Shown here: in pieces, positions 42,001 through 46,449 of the stretch
Layout of the letters: the number at the start of each line of letters is the position of its first letter
Numbering within the stretch: position 1 is the stretch's first letter
Assembly (NCBI GenBank): GCA_037976565.1
Contig: CP137683.1
Coordinates: 2,546,611 to 2,610,610, forward strand
Length of the DNA: 64,000 nucleotides
Source: Mesocentrotus franciscanus
Taxonomy: Eukaryota > Echinodermata > Echinoidea > Camarodonta > Strongylocentrotidae
Direction: 5' to 3'
Translations under genes and position numbers: made by a program
Notes under the pieces: generated by a model
The model's input: the letters and a program-made list of their open reading frames with translations, nothing else
Databases searched by the model: none
What the model was told of the DNA's origin: nothing

Positions 42001-44180
42001 TCCCCCCCCCCGCCTAAAAAAGGAAGAGAGAAGGGAAAGGGAAAGAGGAGAGCTAAAAGGGAACAACAAAAAAAGAGGAAGAAGAAAAGAAAATTGTGAA
42101 AAGAAGGGGAGATCAGTAGCAATTAATCCCGCCAAAAACATGTGGATCGGGGGGGGTGCAAAAGGCCCTTGCCTCCCCCTAACAAATCTAAAAGAGAGAG
42201 AAGGAAGGGAAGGGAAAGGGAAGGGGGTGGGAAAGGTTAGGAAAGAAAGAGAGAAAGAAAAAAAGAATAGTGACCTGCCAGTGTCACAAAATAATGAGGT
42301 ATCAAAATATGCTCATCTGACCGTAATTAAACGCCTAAAACCCCTGAGCCTCAAGGGGCTCTGCCCCCTGGACCCAACCAATGGCCCTAAGGCGGGCCCC
42401 CGGATACTCATTTGACCGTAATTTATTGCCTAAAACCCCTGAGCTTCCAGGGGCTCTGCCCTCTGGACCCCACCTAGAGCCCTAAAACGGGCCCCTAGAT
42501 GCTCATCTGACGGTAATTGTATGCCTAAAACCCCTTAACTTCCGGTTGCTCTTCCCCCTGGACCTAACCAAGGGCCCTAAGGCGGGCCCCTGGATACTTA
42601 CCTGACCGTTATTCAATGCCTAAAAACCTTGAGCTTCCGGGGGCTCCGCCCCCTGGACCCCACGCCAATTAGTGACCTGCCAGTGTCACAAATAAGGTAT
42701 AAAAATATGCTCATCTTACCGTAATTAAACGCCTAAAACCCCTGAGCCTCCAGCGGCTCTGCCCCCTGGACCCAACCAAGGGCCCTGAGGCGGGCCCCTG
42801 GATACTCATTTGACCGTAATTTATTGCCTAAAACCCCTGAGCTTCCGGGGGCTCCGCCCCTCGACCCCACCGGGAGGCATAAAGCGGGCCCCTGAATGCT
42901 CAATAACCGTTATAAAATGCCTCAAATCCCTGAGTTTCAGGGGGCTCAGCCCCCTGGACCCCACGCCAATAATAGTGATCTGCCAGTGTCATGAAAAAGG
43001 TATCAAAATATGCTCATCTGACCGTAATTAAATGCCCATACCCCTAAGCTTCCGGGGACTCTGCCCCTTGACCCCTGCCGGGGCTTTGCCCCTAGACCCC
43101 ACGCCAGTTTAAACTACGCTCTACCTGATCGTAAATACTGTAGCCTCCCCCCACCCACTTTGAAAAACGTTCAGCGGGGCCTGCATGTGAGAGTGGGGTG
43201 ATGCGGATGTTTTTTGTCTGCCAGCCCCCAAAAAAAAAAAAAAAAAAAAAAAAAAACGTTTTTGTTCATTACGCCACTGATTGTCCGTATAACCGGTTTT
43301 GTACTTGGAACTAATAATTGATTTATTAATTCCTGTTTAATGCACTAAAAAATATATATATATCGGTATTCCAGCATTGGAAATTGGTTACAAATATTCC
43401 TATAACATCTTTTTATAAGATCAAAAAGTTTCAGATGAATTCAATTTTTTTTACCAACACTTTGTAAAACCGGAATAATTGTCAATTGGATCAAATTTTG
43501 TATAAAGAAAATATTAGATCAATAGCTCATTTTCAGAGTTTGGGTTTAAGTAATGATCACATTCTAGATATTTGGAATATTTGTCAAGCAGTGGAAAATA
43601 TGGTGGGGCAACAGTTAACTGGTACATAATAGATATAAATGAATACCATATTCAGTTGAATATTTCTGGACAAATGATAATTGTTAAGAGATGTGTTGAA
43701 TGGTGGAATCACTGGAATGGAAACAAATGTAGCCTTTTCAATAAAGGAAACAAACGAAATAGAATACGAAGTAGCAAAAATGTGGTGTTGTGGTGGTGTG
43801 GTGATGAAGATGATAGTATAGTGATGATGGTGCTAGTGGGAGTGACGATGGTCGTGCTGGTGATGATGATGATAAGGATGATAATGGTGAGTGATGATAA
43901 TCCTAGCGGTCTTCACATTTCTTTTTTTATTCAGTTCAAATTATGTAGCTCCTGTTTCACACTTAATCCTTTACCTCTAGAGCTCAATATATAATTTTTT
44001 TTTTCAAGACAAAGACTCTGCATCCATTACACCTTTTTTGTTCATACGAGCTCCAAGAATAATTGTCAAAACCAGAAGCATTGAATCAAAATACTTCAAC
44101 TGCATTAGTAAACAATACAGTATCGTGCCTTCAGAAAATTATTTTTAAAATGTGAACACATAATTCTTACCTGCAGACAT
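1..44180 (-). CDS. Gene B: secreted HYR-sushi multidomain protein, 5' end and 16 exons
   Basis: Sixteen exons and about 861 codons, running off the left edge. Order: signal peptide (exons 1-2), Arg/Pro-rich spacer (exon 3), HYR split over two exons, sushi x3, HYR in one exon, sushi x5, and a second split HYR. Modules are phase 1-1 and every junction I checked keeps frame if two oddities are allowed: a 2-nt deficit in the exon at 10499-10721 and a GC donor at 3752. The composition resembles SVEP1/SRPX-type matrix and complement-control proteins, but I do not recognise this exact order, so no symbol is given. Intron 3 (30370 to 12859) is occupied by a retrotransposon on the opposite strand. Exons between 30.4 and 12.9 kb could have been missed. 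Confidence 0.8.
187..355 (-). CDS. Gene B exon 16: HYR (copy 1), second half
   Basis: A 169-nt exon, phase 0 in and phase 1 out, acceptor atgtag and donor G|gtaagt. It encodes GIDRGSPLQAALYTVDSVEV, LLEGTHRVAYRG and CSFDIEVK. A naive read in another frame meets TAA in GCTGCTAAA, but the true frame is open. The gene continues left of base 1. Confidence 0.83.
920..1023 (-). CDS. Gene B exon 15: HYR (copy 1), first half
   Basis: A 104-nt exon, phase 1 in and phase 0 out, acceptor aacctcag and donor ATG|gtgaga. It encodes TTLPVFVCPPNKQLFAGEDS and VPWSDWEPVM. It is five codons shorter than its duplicate at 12740-12858. Confidence 0.83.
1195..1384. repeat. Perfect 95-bp tandem duplication
   Basis: Two head-to-tail 95-bp copies (1195-1289 and 1290-1384) with no differences that I can see. 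The homologous place in copy 2 (near 13461) holds a single diverged copy. Confidence 0.95.
1625..1834 (-). CDS. Gene B exon 14: sushi domain
   Basis: A 210-nt phase 1-1 exon, acceptor tttgtttcag and donor G|gtgact. It encodes VTCPMPATSGNGRMTGC, TACNMVCSQGFTK, VCQAAGQWDG and VCE. Complete module with the six cysteines seen in its siblings. Confidence 0.88.
2089..2831. mobile_element. hAT-like nonautonomous DNA transposon
   Basis: Ends are AGAGCTGCCAAGT and its inverse ACTTGGCAGCTCT. Flanks CCTGACCC (2081-2088) and GCTGACCT (2832-2839) match at 6 of 8 bases, as expected for an aged 8-bp hAT target duplication. The inside is rich in CCGTATTTT-like words in both orientations. No transposase frame is visible. 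Confidence 0.65.
3057..3263 (-). CDS. Gene B exon 13: sushi domain
   Basis: A 207-nt phase 1-1 exon, acceptor tttcatcag and donor A|gtaagt. It encodes ITCSGSDLPVPVNGEKRGC, VCTMACNVGYLP, TCSDDGNG and LTCT. A GATGGTAATGGT run gives a short Asp/Gly/Asn repeat inside the module. Confidence 0.87.
3752..3943 (-). CDS. Gene B exon 12: sushi domain with a probable GC donor
   Basis: Acceptor ttcacccag. It encodes YCRKPGLTTALQI, ACPTGDQV, QCHFSCSPGYYL, TCQHDRTWNQ and PTC. The next GT (gtgctc, just downstream) would give phase 2 and an early stop in the following exon. Ending after ACG TGT C, with a GC dinucleotide as donor, gives 192 nt and phase 1-1 and joins in frame to the exon at 3263. Confidence 0.75.
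4065..4300 (-). mobile_element. Degenerate tRNA-derived SINE-like repeat
   Basis: Shares with 27775-28118 the blocks TATAGCGCA, CACC..GGGTGGAGAGT.GCAAAT, TGC.TTACCAAAGGA and GGGGCTTGAACCAAC. The last is a reversed B-box-like motif. It is more decayed than the other copy and lies in a gene B intron. Confidence 0.5.
4643..4831 (-). CDS. Gene B exon 11: sushi domain
   Basis: A 189-nt phase 1-1 exon, acceptor ctctatag and donor A|gtgagt. It encodes LQCPSLVAPSHGRIIGAC, RCNFACDVGYEI, QCSSQAGS, a W and PTCA. Complete sushi module. Confidence 0.88.
5476..5661 (-). CDS. Gene B exon 10: sushi domain
   Basis: A 186-nt phase 1-1 exon, acceptor ctttccag and donor A|gtatgt. The coding frame, IRCSSLSASAPLQVTCPNGAIRG..., continues with VCTYGCGVGYRL, ECQKSGSAGSW and PTCQ. 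A longer open frame over the same bases is a shadow in the wrong frame. Confidence 0.85.
6356..6610 (-). CDS. Gene B exon 9: HYR domain in a single exon
   Basis: A 255-nt phase 1-1 exon, acceptor attctag and donor G|gtcagt. It encodes DTTAPIFTRCPPSQTAYA, VRWSAPTVSDNSG, LPEGTHAVAYVAVDSSGNEASC and FSVTV, an almost canonical HYR module. Unlike the other two gene B HYR domains it has no internal intron, so it belongs to a different subfamily. Confidence 0.92.
6738..7116 (-). pseudogene. Decayed Ty3/gypsy gag fragment, related to the element at 17464
   Basis: Starting at an ATG at 7116, the minus strand encodes MAQSPRMSLD followed, after a shift, by FKQQCELFFSVKNV, a VEHVLLFMG-like block, W-S-N-F-E and FLCRLRLHAKT. 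These are colinear with the gag frame at 17464. There are at least three stops or frameshifts, and no LTR or pol is visible nearby. It is a dead fragment in a gene B intron. Confidence 0.75.
7541..8291. mobile_element. piggyBac-like TTAA nonautonomous element
   Basis: Flanked by TTAA at 7537-7540 and 8292-8295. Ends are CCCTATAAAGCCCGGGG and the inverse of TCTATATAGCCCAGG. The 751-bp inside is AT-rich with no transposase. It lies between the exons at 6610 and 8427. Confidence 0.6.
8427..8624 (-). CDS. Gene B exon 8: sushi domain
   Basis: A 198-nt phase 1-1 exon, acceptor aacgcag and donor G|gtgagt. It encodes SCPALFDVSHGGVHPPEC, then RCEFSCDEGYQI, ACSTEGEWNH and HCE. It is a complete sushi module. 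Confidence 0.88.
8917..9105 (-). CDS. Gene B exon 7: sushi domain
   Basis: A 189-nt phase 1-1 exon, acceptor ttcccag and donor G|gtgggt. It encodes KNCTVPTVTNGFTEDC, then TTCQFHCRPGFTT, a TCQADETW strand and a final QCT. All sushi cysteines and the tryptophan are present. Confidence 0.88.
9300..10380. repeat. Intron DNA with four TGACGTCA palindromes, probable old dispersed repeat
   Basis: Perfect 8-bp CRE-type palindromes at 9514-9521, 9641-9648, 9690-9697 and 10255-10262, three of them within ATGACGTCAT. The surrounding phrases (AAATGAGACATGAAATT, GTCAAGGTCAAGG) look repeat-derived. No coding frame is convincing. Confidence 0.4.
10499..10721 (-). CDS. Gene B exon 6: sushi domain with a 2-nt deficit
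   Basis: Acceptor atatccag and donor G|gtaagg bound 223 nt, two short of a phase 1-1 exon. The upstream frame reads SRCTPIPIPEHGSVALVTG...FGADC. After a shift the downstream frame reads ACEAGYRLSSDT...RVCQ...GFWTG and ends in C. Siblings have C-x-x-x-C before GY. Here two bases are missing inside that spacer (near 10625-10635). The exon is otherwise conserved, so sequence error or a recent frameshift is likelier than old decay. Confidence 0.7.
11496..11694 (-). CDS. Gene B exon 5: HYR (copy 2), second half
   Basis: A 199-nt exon, phase 0 in and phase 1 out (acceptor atttag, donor G|gtgagt). It encodes QAALYTVDSVEVG, then FLLEGTHQVAYGG and CSFDIEVK. These are the HYR strand motifs LPxGxHxVxY and CxFxVxV. 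The duplicate exon is 187-355. It begins with a Gly/Pro-rich segment that the other copy lacks. Confidence 0.85.
11740..12195. mobile_element. Long-TIR foldback element, copy in gene B intron
   Basis: Arms of roughly 110 bp (GGACTTGAAC..ATGGCAGGC and GGTCTCTCAAGGGACGT types) are inverted repeats around an AT-rich core. The same element lies at 61169-61631. The 19-bp flank CTGGTTTGCAGGAACAAAG occurs on both sides. The paired site in copy 1 (about 390-420) has only one such flank and no element. Confidence 0.75.
12740..12858 (-). CDS. Gene B exon 4: HYR (copy 2), first half
   Basis: A 119-nt exon, phase 1 in and phase 0 out (acceptor aacctcag, donor GTG|gtaaga). It encodes the HYR first half: TTPLTPNVLVCPSNKQL, then VPWSDWEPV. 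It is nearly identical to 920-1023, its duplicate in the second split HYR. Confidence 0.85.
13016..13384. mobile_element. Short TIR element inserted in duplication copy 2
   Basis: Imperfect inverted ends: left TAAGGCCAAATAACAAAAAT and, reversed, right TAGTCCAAAGAACAAAAATA. Each is followed by TTTCTCGTCC or TCTCTCGTCC and then a GCCTCC-rich block. Absent from the homologous place in copy 1. No coding capacity. Confidence 0.6.
13761..14050. repeat. Microsatellites (CAATGA)n and (AAT/GAT)n
   Basis: About five units of ACAATG at 13761-13791. From about 13935 to 14050 there are interrupted AAT, GAT and AAC trinucleotide runs. Noncoding intron DNA. Confidence 0.9.
14408..14565 (-). mobile_element. 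tRNA-derived SINE (same family as 33543)
   Basis: On the minus strand, a degenerate A box (TGATTCAGTGGCAAAGC), GGCCTCGTAAC, a B-box-like GGATCAAAACC, then TAGTGCCCTTTTGTGAGGCA and TTAATCCTCATTAC. The same blocks occur in order at 33543-33730. Confidence 0.7.
15230..15605. repeat. Dispersed repeat with SINE-like tail
   Basis: Begins TTTTATAGCGCATGTCAAG and AATGCACTTTACAG, the phrases that also open the repeat at 27775. It then runs through a colinear non-tRNA body (GGGCTTTCGAAGACTTCCAC, CACCGTAGGTC). It ends about 200 bases before the gypsy 5' LTR. Family unknown. Confidence 0.45.
15809..15970 (+). repeat. 5' LTR
   Basis: 162 bp, TGTAATATATTGGGG to ATATATTTCA. Contains AATAAA at 15898-15903, a likely poly(A) signal. 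Preceded by target duplication ACATC. Confidence 0.95.
15971..15988 (+). other. Primer-binding site
   Basis: TGGTGGCAGCGCGATTCT starts right after the LTR's terminal CA. Its complement ends in CCA, as a tRNA 3' end does. I cannot name the tRNA with confidence. Confidence 0.7.
16025..17273. mobile_element. hAT-like element nested in the gypsy leader
   Basis: A perfect 8-bp target duplication, GATTATGC, sits at 16017-16024 and 17274-17281. Ends are TAGGCCTGTTTTGA and the inverse TAGGCCCGTTCCG. Both subterminal zones carry AGTCGACTA, ATCGACTAGTCGG and ATCGAGTAGTCGG words. It is 1249 bp with no transposase, so nonautonomous. Its presence explains why gag begins 1.5 kb after the LTR. Confidence 0.85.
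17464..18400 (+). pseudogene. Broken gag of the gypsy element
   Basis: The frame opens with ATG at 17464 and holds the capsid-type motifs QQCELYFSVKNV, DHILLFMG, WNRFEEQL and FRLKLHAQTC before a stop at 17859. Similar sequence continues in another frame (IEQFIAGT, about 17850-17985). A third frame (17996-18397) carries a zinc-knuckle-like zone, CRKCGRNH...CPA...CNSWG...HWAKMC, in which the second knuckle cysteine is replaced by Trp. A basic Arg/Ser/Gln tail follows. At least two frameshifts make it nonfunctional. Confidence 0.85.
18420..21513 (+). pseudogene. Broken pol: protease, RT, RNase H, integrase
   Basis: Domains are in Ty3/gypsy order but over several frames. Protease-like VDSGPQAN lies near 18475-18500. 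RT motifs are LRICLDPKDLN (near 19072), ELDAKNGYWSVHLDA (near 19185), MPFGL (19274) and IADD (about 19358-19369). RNase H motifs VVQVDTSSRG and NIECEML follow to 20092. Integrase has an HHCC-type finger (HEGHQ...CVTC), GTDLF, SDNGPHF and GFVERA. Short RT segments are missing around 19110-19240, and a 20-base unit is duplicated at about 20427-20466. A basic C-terminal tail ends near 21513. Confidence 0.88.
21514..22532 (+). other. 3' noncoding part of the gypsy element, before the nested insertion
   Basis: About 1 kb of AT-rich DNA after pol. Contains short GCGAA-type blocks (21710-21890) and no second env-like frame that I would support. Confidence 0.6.
22540..22870. repeat. Left subterminal repeat cluster of the TIR element
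   Basis: Multiple (T)CGTGTAATCGTGTAA copies in both orientations. GAAGACTGGTGCTCTGAAT occurs twice in full, with a partial third. GATGATTC..CCAG.TGCAACAA occurs twice. Such clusters near element ends often bind transposase (general knowledge; unproven here). Confidence 0.75.
23400..24300. repeat. GGGGCACTT-rich degenerate repeat region
   Basis: More than ten short units of the type GGGGCACTT(A/T)TCAGAG or GGGGCACTTTT..TACGTACAAA. A block ending GTACCGCTAGC.AAACGTAAC and AGACAGTTGGCCA occurs twice, at about 23751 and 24276. Noncoding interior of the TIR element. Confidence 0.65.
23870..23995. repeat. Direct repeat, copy 1 (with 26020-26140)
   Basis: Shares TGCCTGTAGCTAGGG, CAATGGCAGGC and ACATTCAGAGTAAGCTTCTT with 26020-26140, in the same order. 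Confidence 0.75.
24340..26000. other. Noncoding interior of the TIR element
   Basis: AT-rich DNA without a supportable frame. Includes a short CCTAAA run (25104-25125), a GGGACAATTGTAACAC phrase and T-rich tracts. Nothing else recognised. Confidence 0.5.
26136..26434. mobile_element. Foldback (hairpin) MITE
   Basis: Two arms of about 120-140 bp are reverse complements (ATACACCTTTTCA.GGTTA, CCATCTTAATTTAAGATAAA, CATTGACCTCTAGAGGTCA) around a loop of about 25 bases near 26290. The left arm has extra bases (AAAAGTGCGCATGCTCAGAC). No coding capacity. Confidence 0.8.
27231..27244 (+). other. Polypurine tract
   Basis: AAAAACAAGGGGGA abuts the TG of the 3' LTR, as expected for plus-strand priming. 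Confidence 0.85.
27245..27409 (+). repeat. 3' LTR
   Basis: 165 bp. It differs from the 5' LTR by a C/T change (CTACCTCG versus CTACCTTG) and a small indel cluster at CATCATGATCGA versus CATCATCACGATTGA. Followed by ACATC. Confidence 0.95.
27752..28118 (-). mobile_element. tRNA-derived SINE-like repeat, minus strand
   Basis: A tRNA-like head at the high end (GGTGCCGTGGACGAGTGG, then GTGGTTCAAGTCCCACC as B box). The body has GGCAAGACATTGATCTACAT-type sequence and the tail reads GCGCATTGAGAAGG, ending in an ATT microsatellite (27752-27770). A decayed relative is at 4065-4300. Confidence 0.65.
28133..28530 (+). pseudogene. Fragment of a Penelope-like element (GIY-YIG endonuclease end)
   Basis: In one frame, with stops: AKSIARACFTRAKKKESG, then FIKSANSDHVAYS and FREAVHIQKPIITVH. 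These resemble the C-terminal GIY-YIG region of Penelope-like proteins (the SAITDH and REAIxI blocks). The 3' tail TGATGATGCCTGCAGCAACA also fits. Family call from memory of the motif style, moderately sure. Confidence 0.5.
28730..29080. repeat. Purine-rich (GA) low-complexity tract
   Basis: Irregular GAGA/GAAAG runs. Long open frames on the opposite strand (Leu/Ser/Phe-rich) are products of this composition. Confidence 0.85.
29100..29885. other. Intron DNA, nothing recognised
   Basis: AT-rich, unique-looking, no domain-bearing frame. Confidence 0.5.
29886..30055 (+). mobile_element. tRNA-derived SINE (same family as 33543)
   Basis: A box TGGCTCAGTGGTAGAGCAGTGG (from 29900), B-box region GGGTTTAGAAACCAAG, then CTCGGAGATGACTTAAA and GGTTACTTACTAACAAGCAT, colinear with the 33543 copy. 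It ends in a T-rich stretch (30056-30066). About 300 bases from gene B exon 3. Confidence 0.75.
30371..30430 (-). CDS. Gene B exon 3: Arg-rich and poly-proline spacer
   Basis: A 60-nt phase 1-1 exon, acceptor cgttgcag and donor G|gtaaga. It encodes FWRRRSRRRRSN followed by six prolines. The polybasic run just after signal cleavage could be a furin-type processing site or a heparan-sulfate-binding patch (inference). It joins in frame to the first HYR exon at 12858. Confidence 0.7.
30440..31500. other. Gene B intron 2, no clear element
   Basis: AT-rich. Contains two copies of AGCCAGAGACTGACAG (about 31275 and 31323), probably a small local duplication. Confidence 0.5.
31508..31579 (-). CDS. 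Gene B exon 2: signal peptide
   Basis: A 72-nt phase 1-1 exon, acceptor tttcag and donor G|gtaaga. With exon 1 it encodes a short polar start with one Arg, then a run of 16 mostly hydrophobic residues (SCLLCLFFILIILGSC). It could in isolation be a transmembrane helix. Its position at the N terminus before sushi/HYR modules argues for a cleaved signal peptide. Confidence 0.75.
31690..32072. repeat. Dispersed repeat with (GT)n tail, copy 1
   Basis: Matches 55940-56297 from TCTGCATTTTTCC through AATAACTGAATAACAAAGAAC to AAAATGTGTTTATA and a GTGTGT tail. Same orientation. Family unknown; the simple-repeat end is typical of some non-LTR or SINE tails. Confidence 0.75.
32080..33540. other. Gene B intron 1, mostly featureless
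   Basis: AT-rich DNA with no supportable gene. Short open frames here lack domains. Confidence 0.5.
33543..33735 (+). mobile_element. tRNA-derived SINE, best-preserved copy
   Basis: A box TAGCTCAGTTGGTAGAG from 33552 and B box GGTTTGAAACC at 33595-33605 of a tRNA-like head. The body is GTGCCCTTTGGTAAGGCATT, CTCTCGGAGAGGACC and GGTTGCTTACTAACAAGCAT. The acceptor stem does not close, so this is a SINE and not a tRNA gene. Confidence 0.8.
33720..33895. repeat. CATCATC-rich degenerate repeat after the SINE
   Basis: Clusters of ATCATC/ATCGTC/CACCAC triplets. Two related units, CTATTAACTGTATCATCAAC and CTATTGACTGTCTCATCGCC. Confidence 0.6.
34535..34770. repeat. Degenerate tandem repeat, about 78-bp unit
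   Basis: GGAGGGAGTTGCTCAAGGAAT with ..GAAATACCCTGATG appears at about 34594 and 34673. Weaker related units flank these (CACCCTGATAGTAAATAC at 34548; CACCCTGGAAAGAGTTGC at 34736). Confidence 0.7.
34830..36640 (-). pseudogene. GC-rich degenerate coding island, possibly a retroelement gag-like ORF
   Basis: Base composition jumps well above its surroundings. On the minus strand, coding-like stretches occur in shifting frames. One is a heptad-like segment at about 35600-35850 (YCCVCQESL, LAERSHNHISGLAES, and in continuation GLDTRMSGLERSL). Another, near 34920-35075, reads FSPDQFAAFRSDPLDRLLWE. A Cys pair, coiled-coil and several stops suggest a dead mobile-element structural protein. I cannot name the family. 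Overlapping long frames on the plus strand are probably GC-driven shadows. Confidence 0.4.
36836..37125. repeat. Minisatellite, about 95-bp unit, three copies
   Basis: GGTTATCCCTAAAT.CCTAGC starts at 36880, 36974 and 37069 (periods 94 and 95). Each unit also holds an internal ACTATCCCTAAATACCTAA half, so the unit is itself a diverged dimer. Confidence 0.85.
37140..38980. other. Gene B intron 1, nothing recognised
   Basis: AT-rich DNA without domain-bearing frames. The start (37140-37350) has G-rich phrases like old repeat. Confidence 0.5.
38985..39460. mobile_element. TIR-bounded array of CCCATATGGG palindromes
   Basis: The left end CCCAGGTAGCAAGCCCATAT and right end CATGGGCTTGCTACCTGGG are inverted repeats. 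Between them are about 25 degenerate copies of CCCATATGGG or CCCATCTGGG, each palindromic or nearly so, with variable short spacers. Open frames in several phases encode HMGPIW/YPMG-type repeats; these are composition artefacts. It looks like a MITE whose body expanded from its own terminal motif. Confidence 0.75.
39990..40220. other. Intron DNA, nothing recognised
   Basis: No coding or repeat signal beyond short CACTC phrases. Confidence 0.4.
40321..40375. repeat. Short inverted repeat (hairpin)
   Basis: TGTAACTCCA..GGAAGCTCC and GGAGCTTCCTGGAGTTACA pair around a GACGACGACGCC loop. The left arm has a 5-base duplication (CTCCA). Confidence 0.85.
40400..40870. repeat. Low-complexity: A/GA-rich then CT-rich
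   Basis: GAAAGAAAA-type purine DNA to 40690, then CTCTCT runs (40740-40866) with a C10 tract near 40830. A long minus-strand Leu/Phe frame here is not a gene. Confidence 0.85.
41275..41445. repeat. Dispersed repeat, copy 1 (with 48290-48440)
   Basis: Shares the layout CTGGCGTACTGGTGGGG, CCCCC..AAAATTAAA, TGATTTATAAAT and TTTCTCAATTT with 48290-48440. Confidence 0.6.
41640..42275. repeat. Tandem GGATCGGGGG / GCCTTGCC block array with purine spacers
   Basis: Four units (about 41643, 41794, 41984, 42144) each combine a (T/C)GGATC(C)GGGGG..GC motif, CCTTGCC(T/C)CCC and a 60-120-base GAAAGGGAAAG spacer. Frames over this block are artefacts. Confidence 0.75.
42270..43110. repeat. Higher-order tandem repeat with GGGGCTCTGCCCC cores
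   Basis: About eight 90-110-bp units, each with CTCATCTGACCGTAATTAAA, CCTAAAACCCCTGAGC, a palindromic core and CCCTGGACCC. Every three or four units are introduced by GTGACCTGCCAGTGTCACAA (about 42270, 42671, 42973). A second array is at 48625-49015. Confidence 0.9.
43230..43256. repeat. 27-base poly(A) run
   Basis: Pure A tract following the repeat array; TTTTTGTTCATTACGCCACTG follows. It may mark the 3' end of a retroposed unit. Confidence 0.9.
43725..43790. repeat. Short dispersed repeat (with 56347-56411)
   Basis: Shares AAATGTAGCCTTTTCAATAA, AGGAAAC and CGAAATAGAATAC with 56347-56411 in the same order. Confidence 0.7.
44171..44180 (-). CDS. Gene B exon 1 (start codon)
   Basis: Ten coding bases, ATG TCT GCA G, followed by gtaagaa. 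A purine at -3 (AAAGATGT) suits initiation. The phase 1 junction joins exactly to the signal-peptide exon at 31579. I chose this start because the combined frame gives a textbook signal peptide. A micro-exon this short is supported only by frame and splice sites. Confidence 0.6.
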
Positions 44181-44261
44181 CTTTAGCGGTGAAATGGATT
44201 TTGAAGCTTTGAGAAAAAGTTGGAAGTGGTGTCAATTTTTCCTGTAAAACCTCAAAATATT

Positions 44262-44269
44262 TTCTTATA
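44262..44269 (-). promoter_or_regulatory. TATA-like box upstream of gene B
   Basis: TATAAGAA on the minus strand, about 85 bases before the exon 1 ATG. A TATA box here would put transcription start near 44235 and leave a short 5' UTR. This is a weak single-motif call. Confidence 0.25.
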
Positions 44270-46120
44270 ACACGGTCTCGATGAACAAGAAATCTGACCG
44301 TGTTATATCAGGTTAAATGGATTTGATGAACCAAGCGTTTGTGAAACAAAAACAACACCGTATCAGAATCTCCCGCCCAAAGTTTCCGATCGCATCAGAA
44401 ATCGCTTGTCCATTACAAGTGAATTTACAGGACTGTGGGGGAAGTTTGAAATTCACTCATTCGAAAATCTATAAAACTTGATCACAACTGATCGATTTTT
44501 TAATGAGCATAGAAATGTGACGATCGAAGTTCAAATAGCTGACAGTACCCAGCTTCTAAAATTGAAGCTGCAAATTTGTTCCACTCTGTGACAAAATTAG
44601 CTCATAGTTAACTTTGGTGAAATTGAGGCGACCCGATAGCGAATCAAGACCAAACAACCATAAGCGTTTACGTTTACGTTCCTTGGTTAGTATGAAGCAT
44701 TTTTATTGATTTCTATGGACGGGAACCTTTTATCATGAAACGACGTGAATTATGATAGGTTTAATAAACAAAGAGTTGCGGATGCCTTTTAACCAATCAC
44801 TGCCCAGAGTACCGCCCATCGAGCAATCATCCAAGGCGGTCGAAATGACTACCTTTGCTGGAGGGTGATTTTGCGATCAGGTTTTAAACAATTGCCTATA
44901 ATTTCATTTGTCTGATGAATTTAATGCAAACACAACCAAAGGTTACCTGCGCGGTATAGAAAGGTCAGCAAAAAAATAAAATAAAAAATAAAATCGCTTG
45001 ACGTATTTCAGATTTTGCACTGAAGAAGCTAGTTGATAGTTTATCCCAAGAAGCTCAATCGGGTCGATCCATTCTATTCTATCAGCCTTTTGACTTATCA
45101 AAGCCCAGAGCCTCAACATGAAGATTCCCCTGATTTTGTCTCTTTGTTCGTTTGTTTATTTCCCTTTTTTCTTATTTTTTCTTCTCCCCGCCCTTGAACA
45201 AAGTATTGTTGAAGAAAGTTCTCATTGACGGGAAAAACACAAATTTTCTTGTGCTACGCGCATTTTGTAATGCAACTTTTGCATTATGTATAGCAAATTT
45301 ACTTTGATTTTTAAAAGAAATACTTAGCCTATTATACACAGTGACTAAACATACTACTTTAAGAGGATTGTGAATGGTATTGATCTATTGAGACTATATC
45401 TAAATTTCACCTAAAAGTATTAACCAAATTGCACAAATCCAGTCACAAAAACTCAAAATTTTCCACTTCTGAGGGGGGCACTTCCCCCTCAGACACCCCT
45501 CTGTGCACGCAAGCGTGCAATTGGCGCTGACGCGTCACAGATTACCCCTCCCCCAATGTTAACAAGAGATCTACGCCACTGGGCTTGATAGGTGGGCACT
45601 TTCAGGATAGGCTACGTACGAGACTATATAGCAGAGCTTTTCGGGGAAAGTTCCATTATGATTTACCCCCTGATTTTCCGGGTCTATTATTCTTTGATGG
45701 CAGAACGATCGTCAAGACTTCCTGATGACCCCAAAGATTACCCATACAATTAGATACATGAGTGGTGTTACGGGAGGGGCAAGGGAGATACATGCCTGCC
45801 TATGTTTATAAGAAAATGCCCCTCCCAAAAAAAAAAAAACACACACACAACACAACACAACACAACACAACACAACACAACAACAACAACAAACAAACAA
45901 ACAAAACAAAAATGGCCTTATCTGAGATTGAAAAACCTACGATTCTTCTCAATATTCTGGCACTAAGTCACTAAGTCAATGAACTTGTATTTAAAGGCAC
46001 TGTATCTATAAATTATTGGGGCTTTCGGCTGAATCTCAACGCACAGCCTAGCATAAAAGTCGAACTAGTATTATTTTCTTTCCAAAGTTTAAGACTAAGA
46101 TGAGAGGTTTAAACTTTACC
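44270..46120. other. Upstream of gene B, no gene seen
   Basis: AT-rich. Contains the candidate promoter of gene B at its left edge, a CCCCTCAGACACCCC phrase (45480-45560) and the (CAACA)n microsatellite listed separately. No CpG island is evident. Confidence 0.5.
45838..45910. repeat. (CAACA)n / (CAAA)n microsatellite
   Basis: CACACA, then ACAAC units and CAAACAAA units in series. Confidence 0.95.
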
Positions 46121-46139
46121 CACTCAATCATATCAATCA

Positions 46140-46440
46140 GTTTTTTCCTACGGTTCGTTGTTTCCTAATGTTCATAATTCCGAAGGTTCATTATTCCGAA
46201 ATACAATATTCCAATAACAGGGGGTTCATTAGTCAGAAAATAATATAGGCTTCATAATTTCGAATATTTGTTGCGTTCTGCCGAAGGTTCATTTATCCGA
46301 AGGTACATAATTCATAAAATGAAATAGGGTTCATTATTGCGAAGGTTCGTAATTCCCCAAATGAATTAGGGTTCATAATTATGAACTTTCGCGTCAAAAT
46401 AACGAATCTTCTAAATCATGAACCTTCGGGAAAACGACAT
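46140..46440. repeat. GAAGGTTCATTATTCCGAA degenerate foldback repeat
   Basis: At least eight partial copies of GGTTCAT(A/T)ATTCCGAA in one orientation on the left. The right end carries the inverse (ATGAACCTTCGGG, AACGAATCTTC). Palindromic subunits allow extensive hairpins. Confidence 0.7.
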
Positions 46441-46449
46441 TCAACTCTC

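Noticed and set aside
41479..42415. Several frames over 100 codons, Lys/Glu/Gly-rich or Leu/Phe-rich
   Set aside because: Low-complexity purine tracts give these frames on both strands; no domains.
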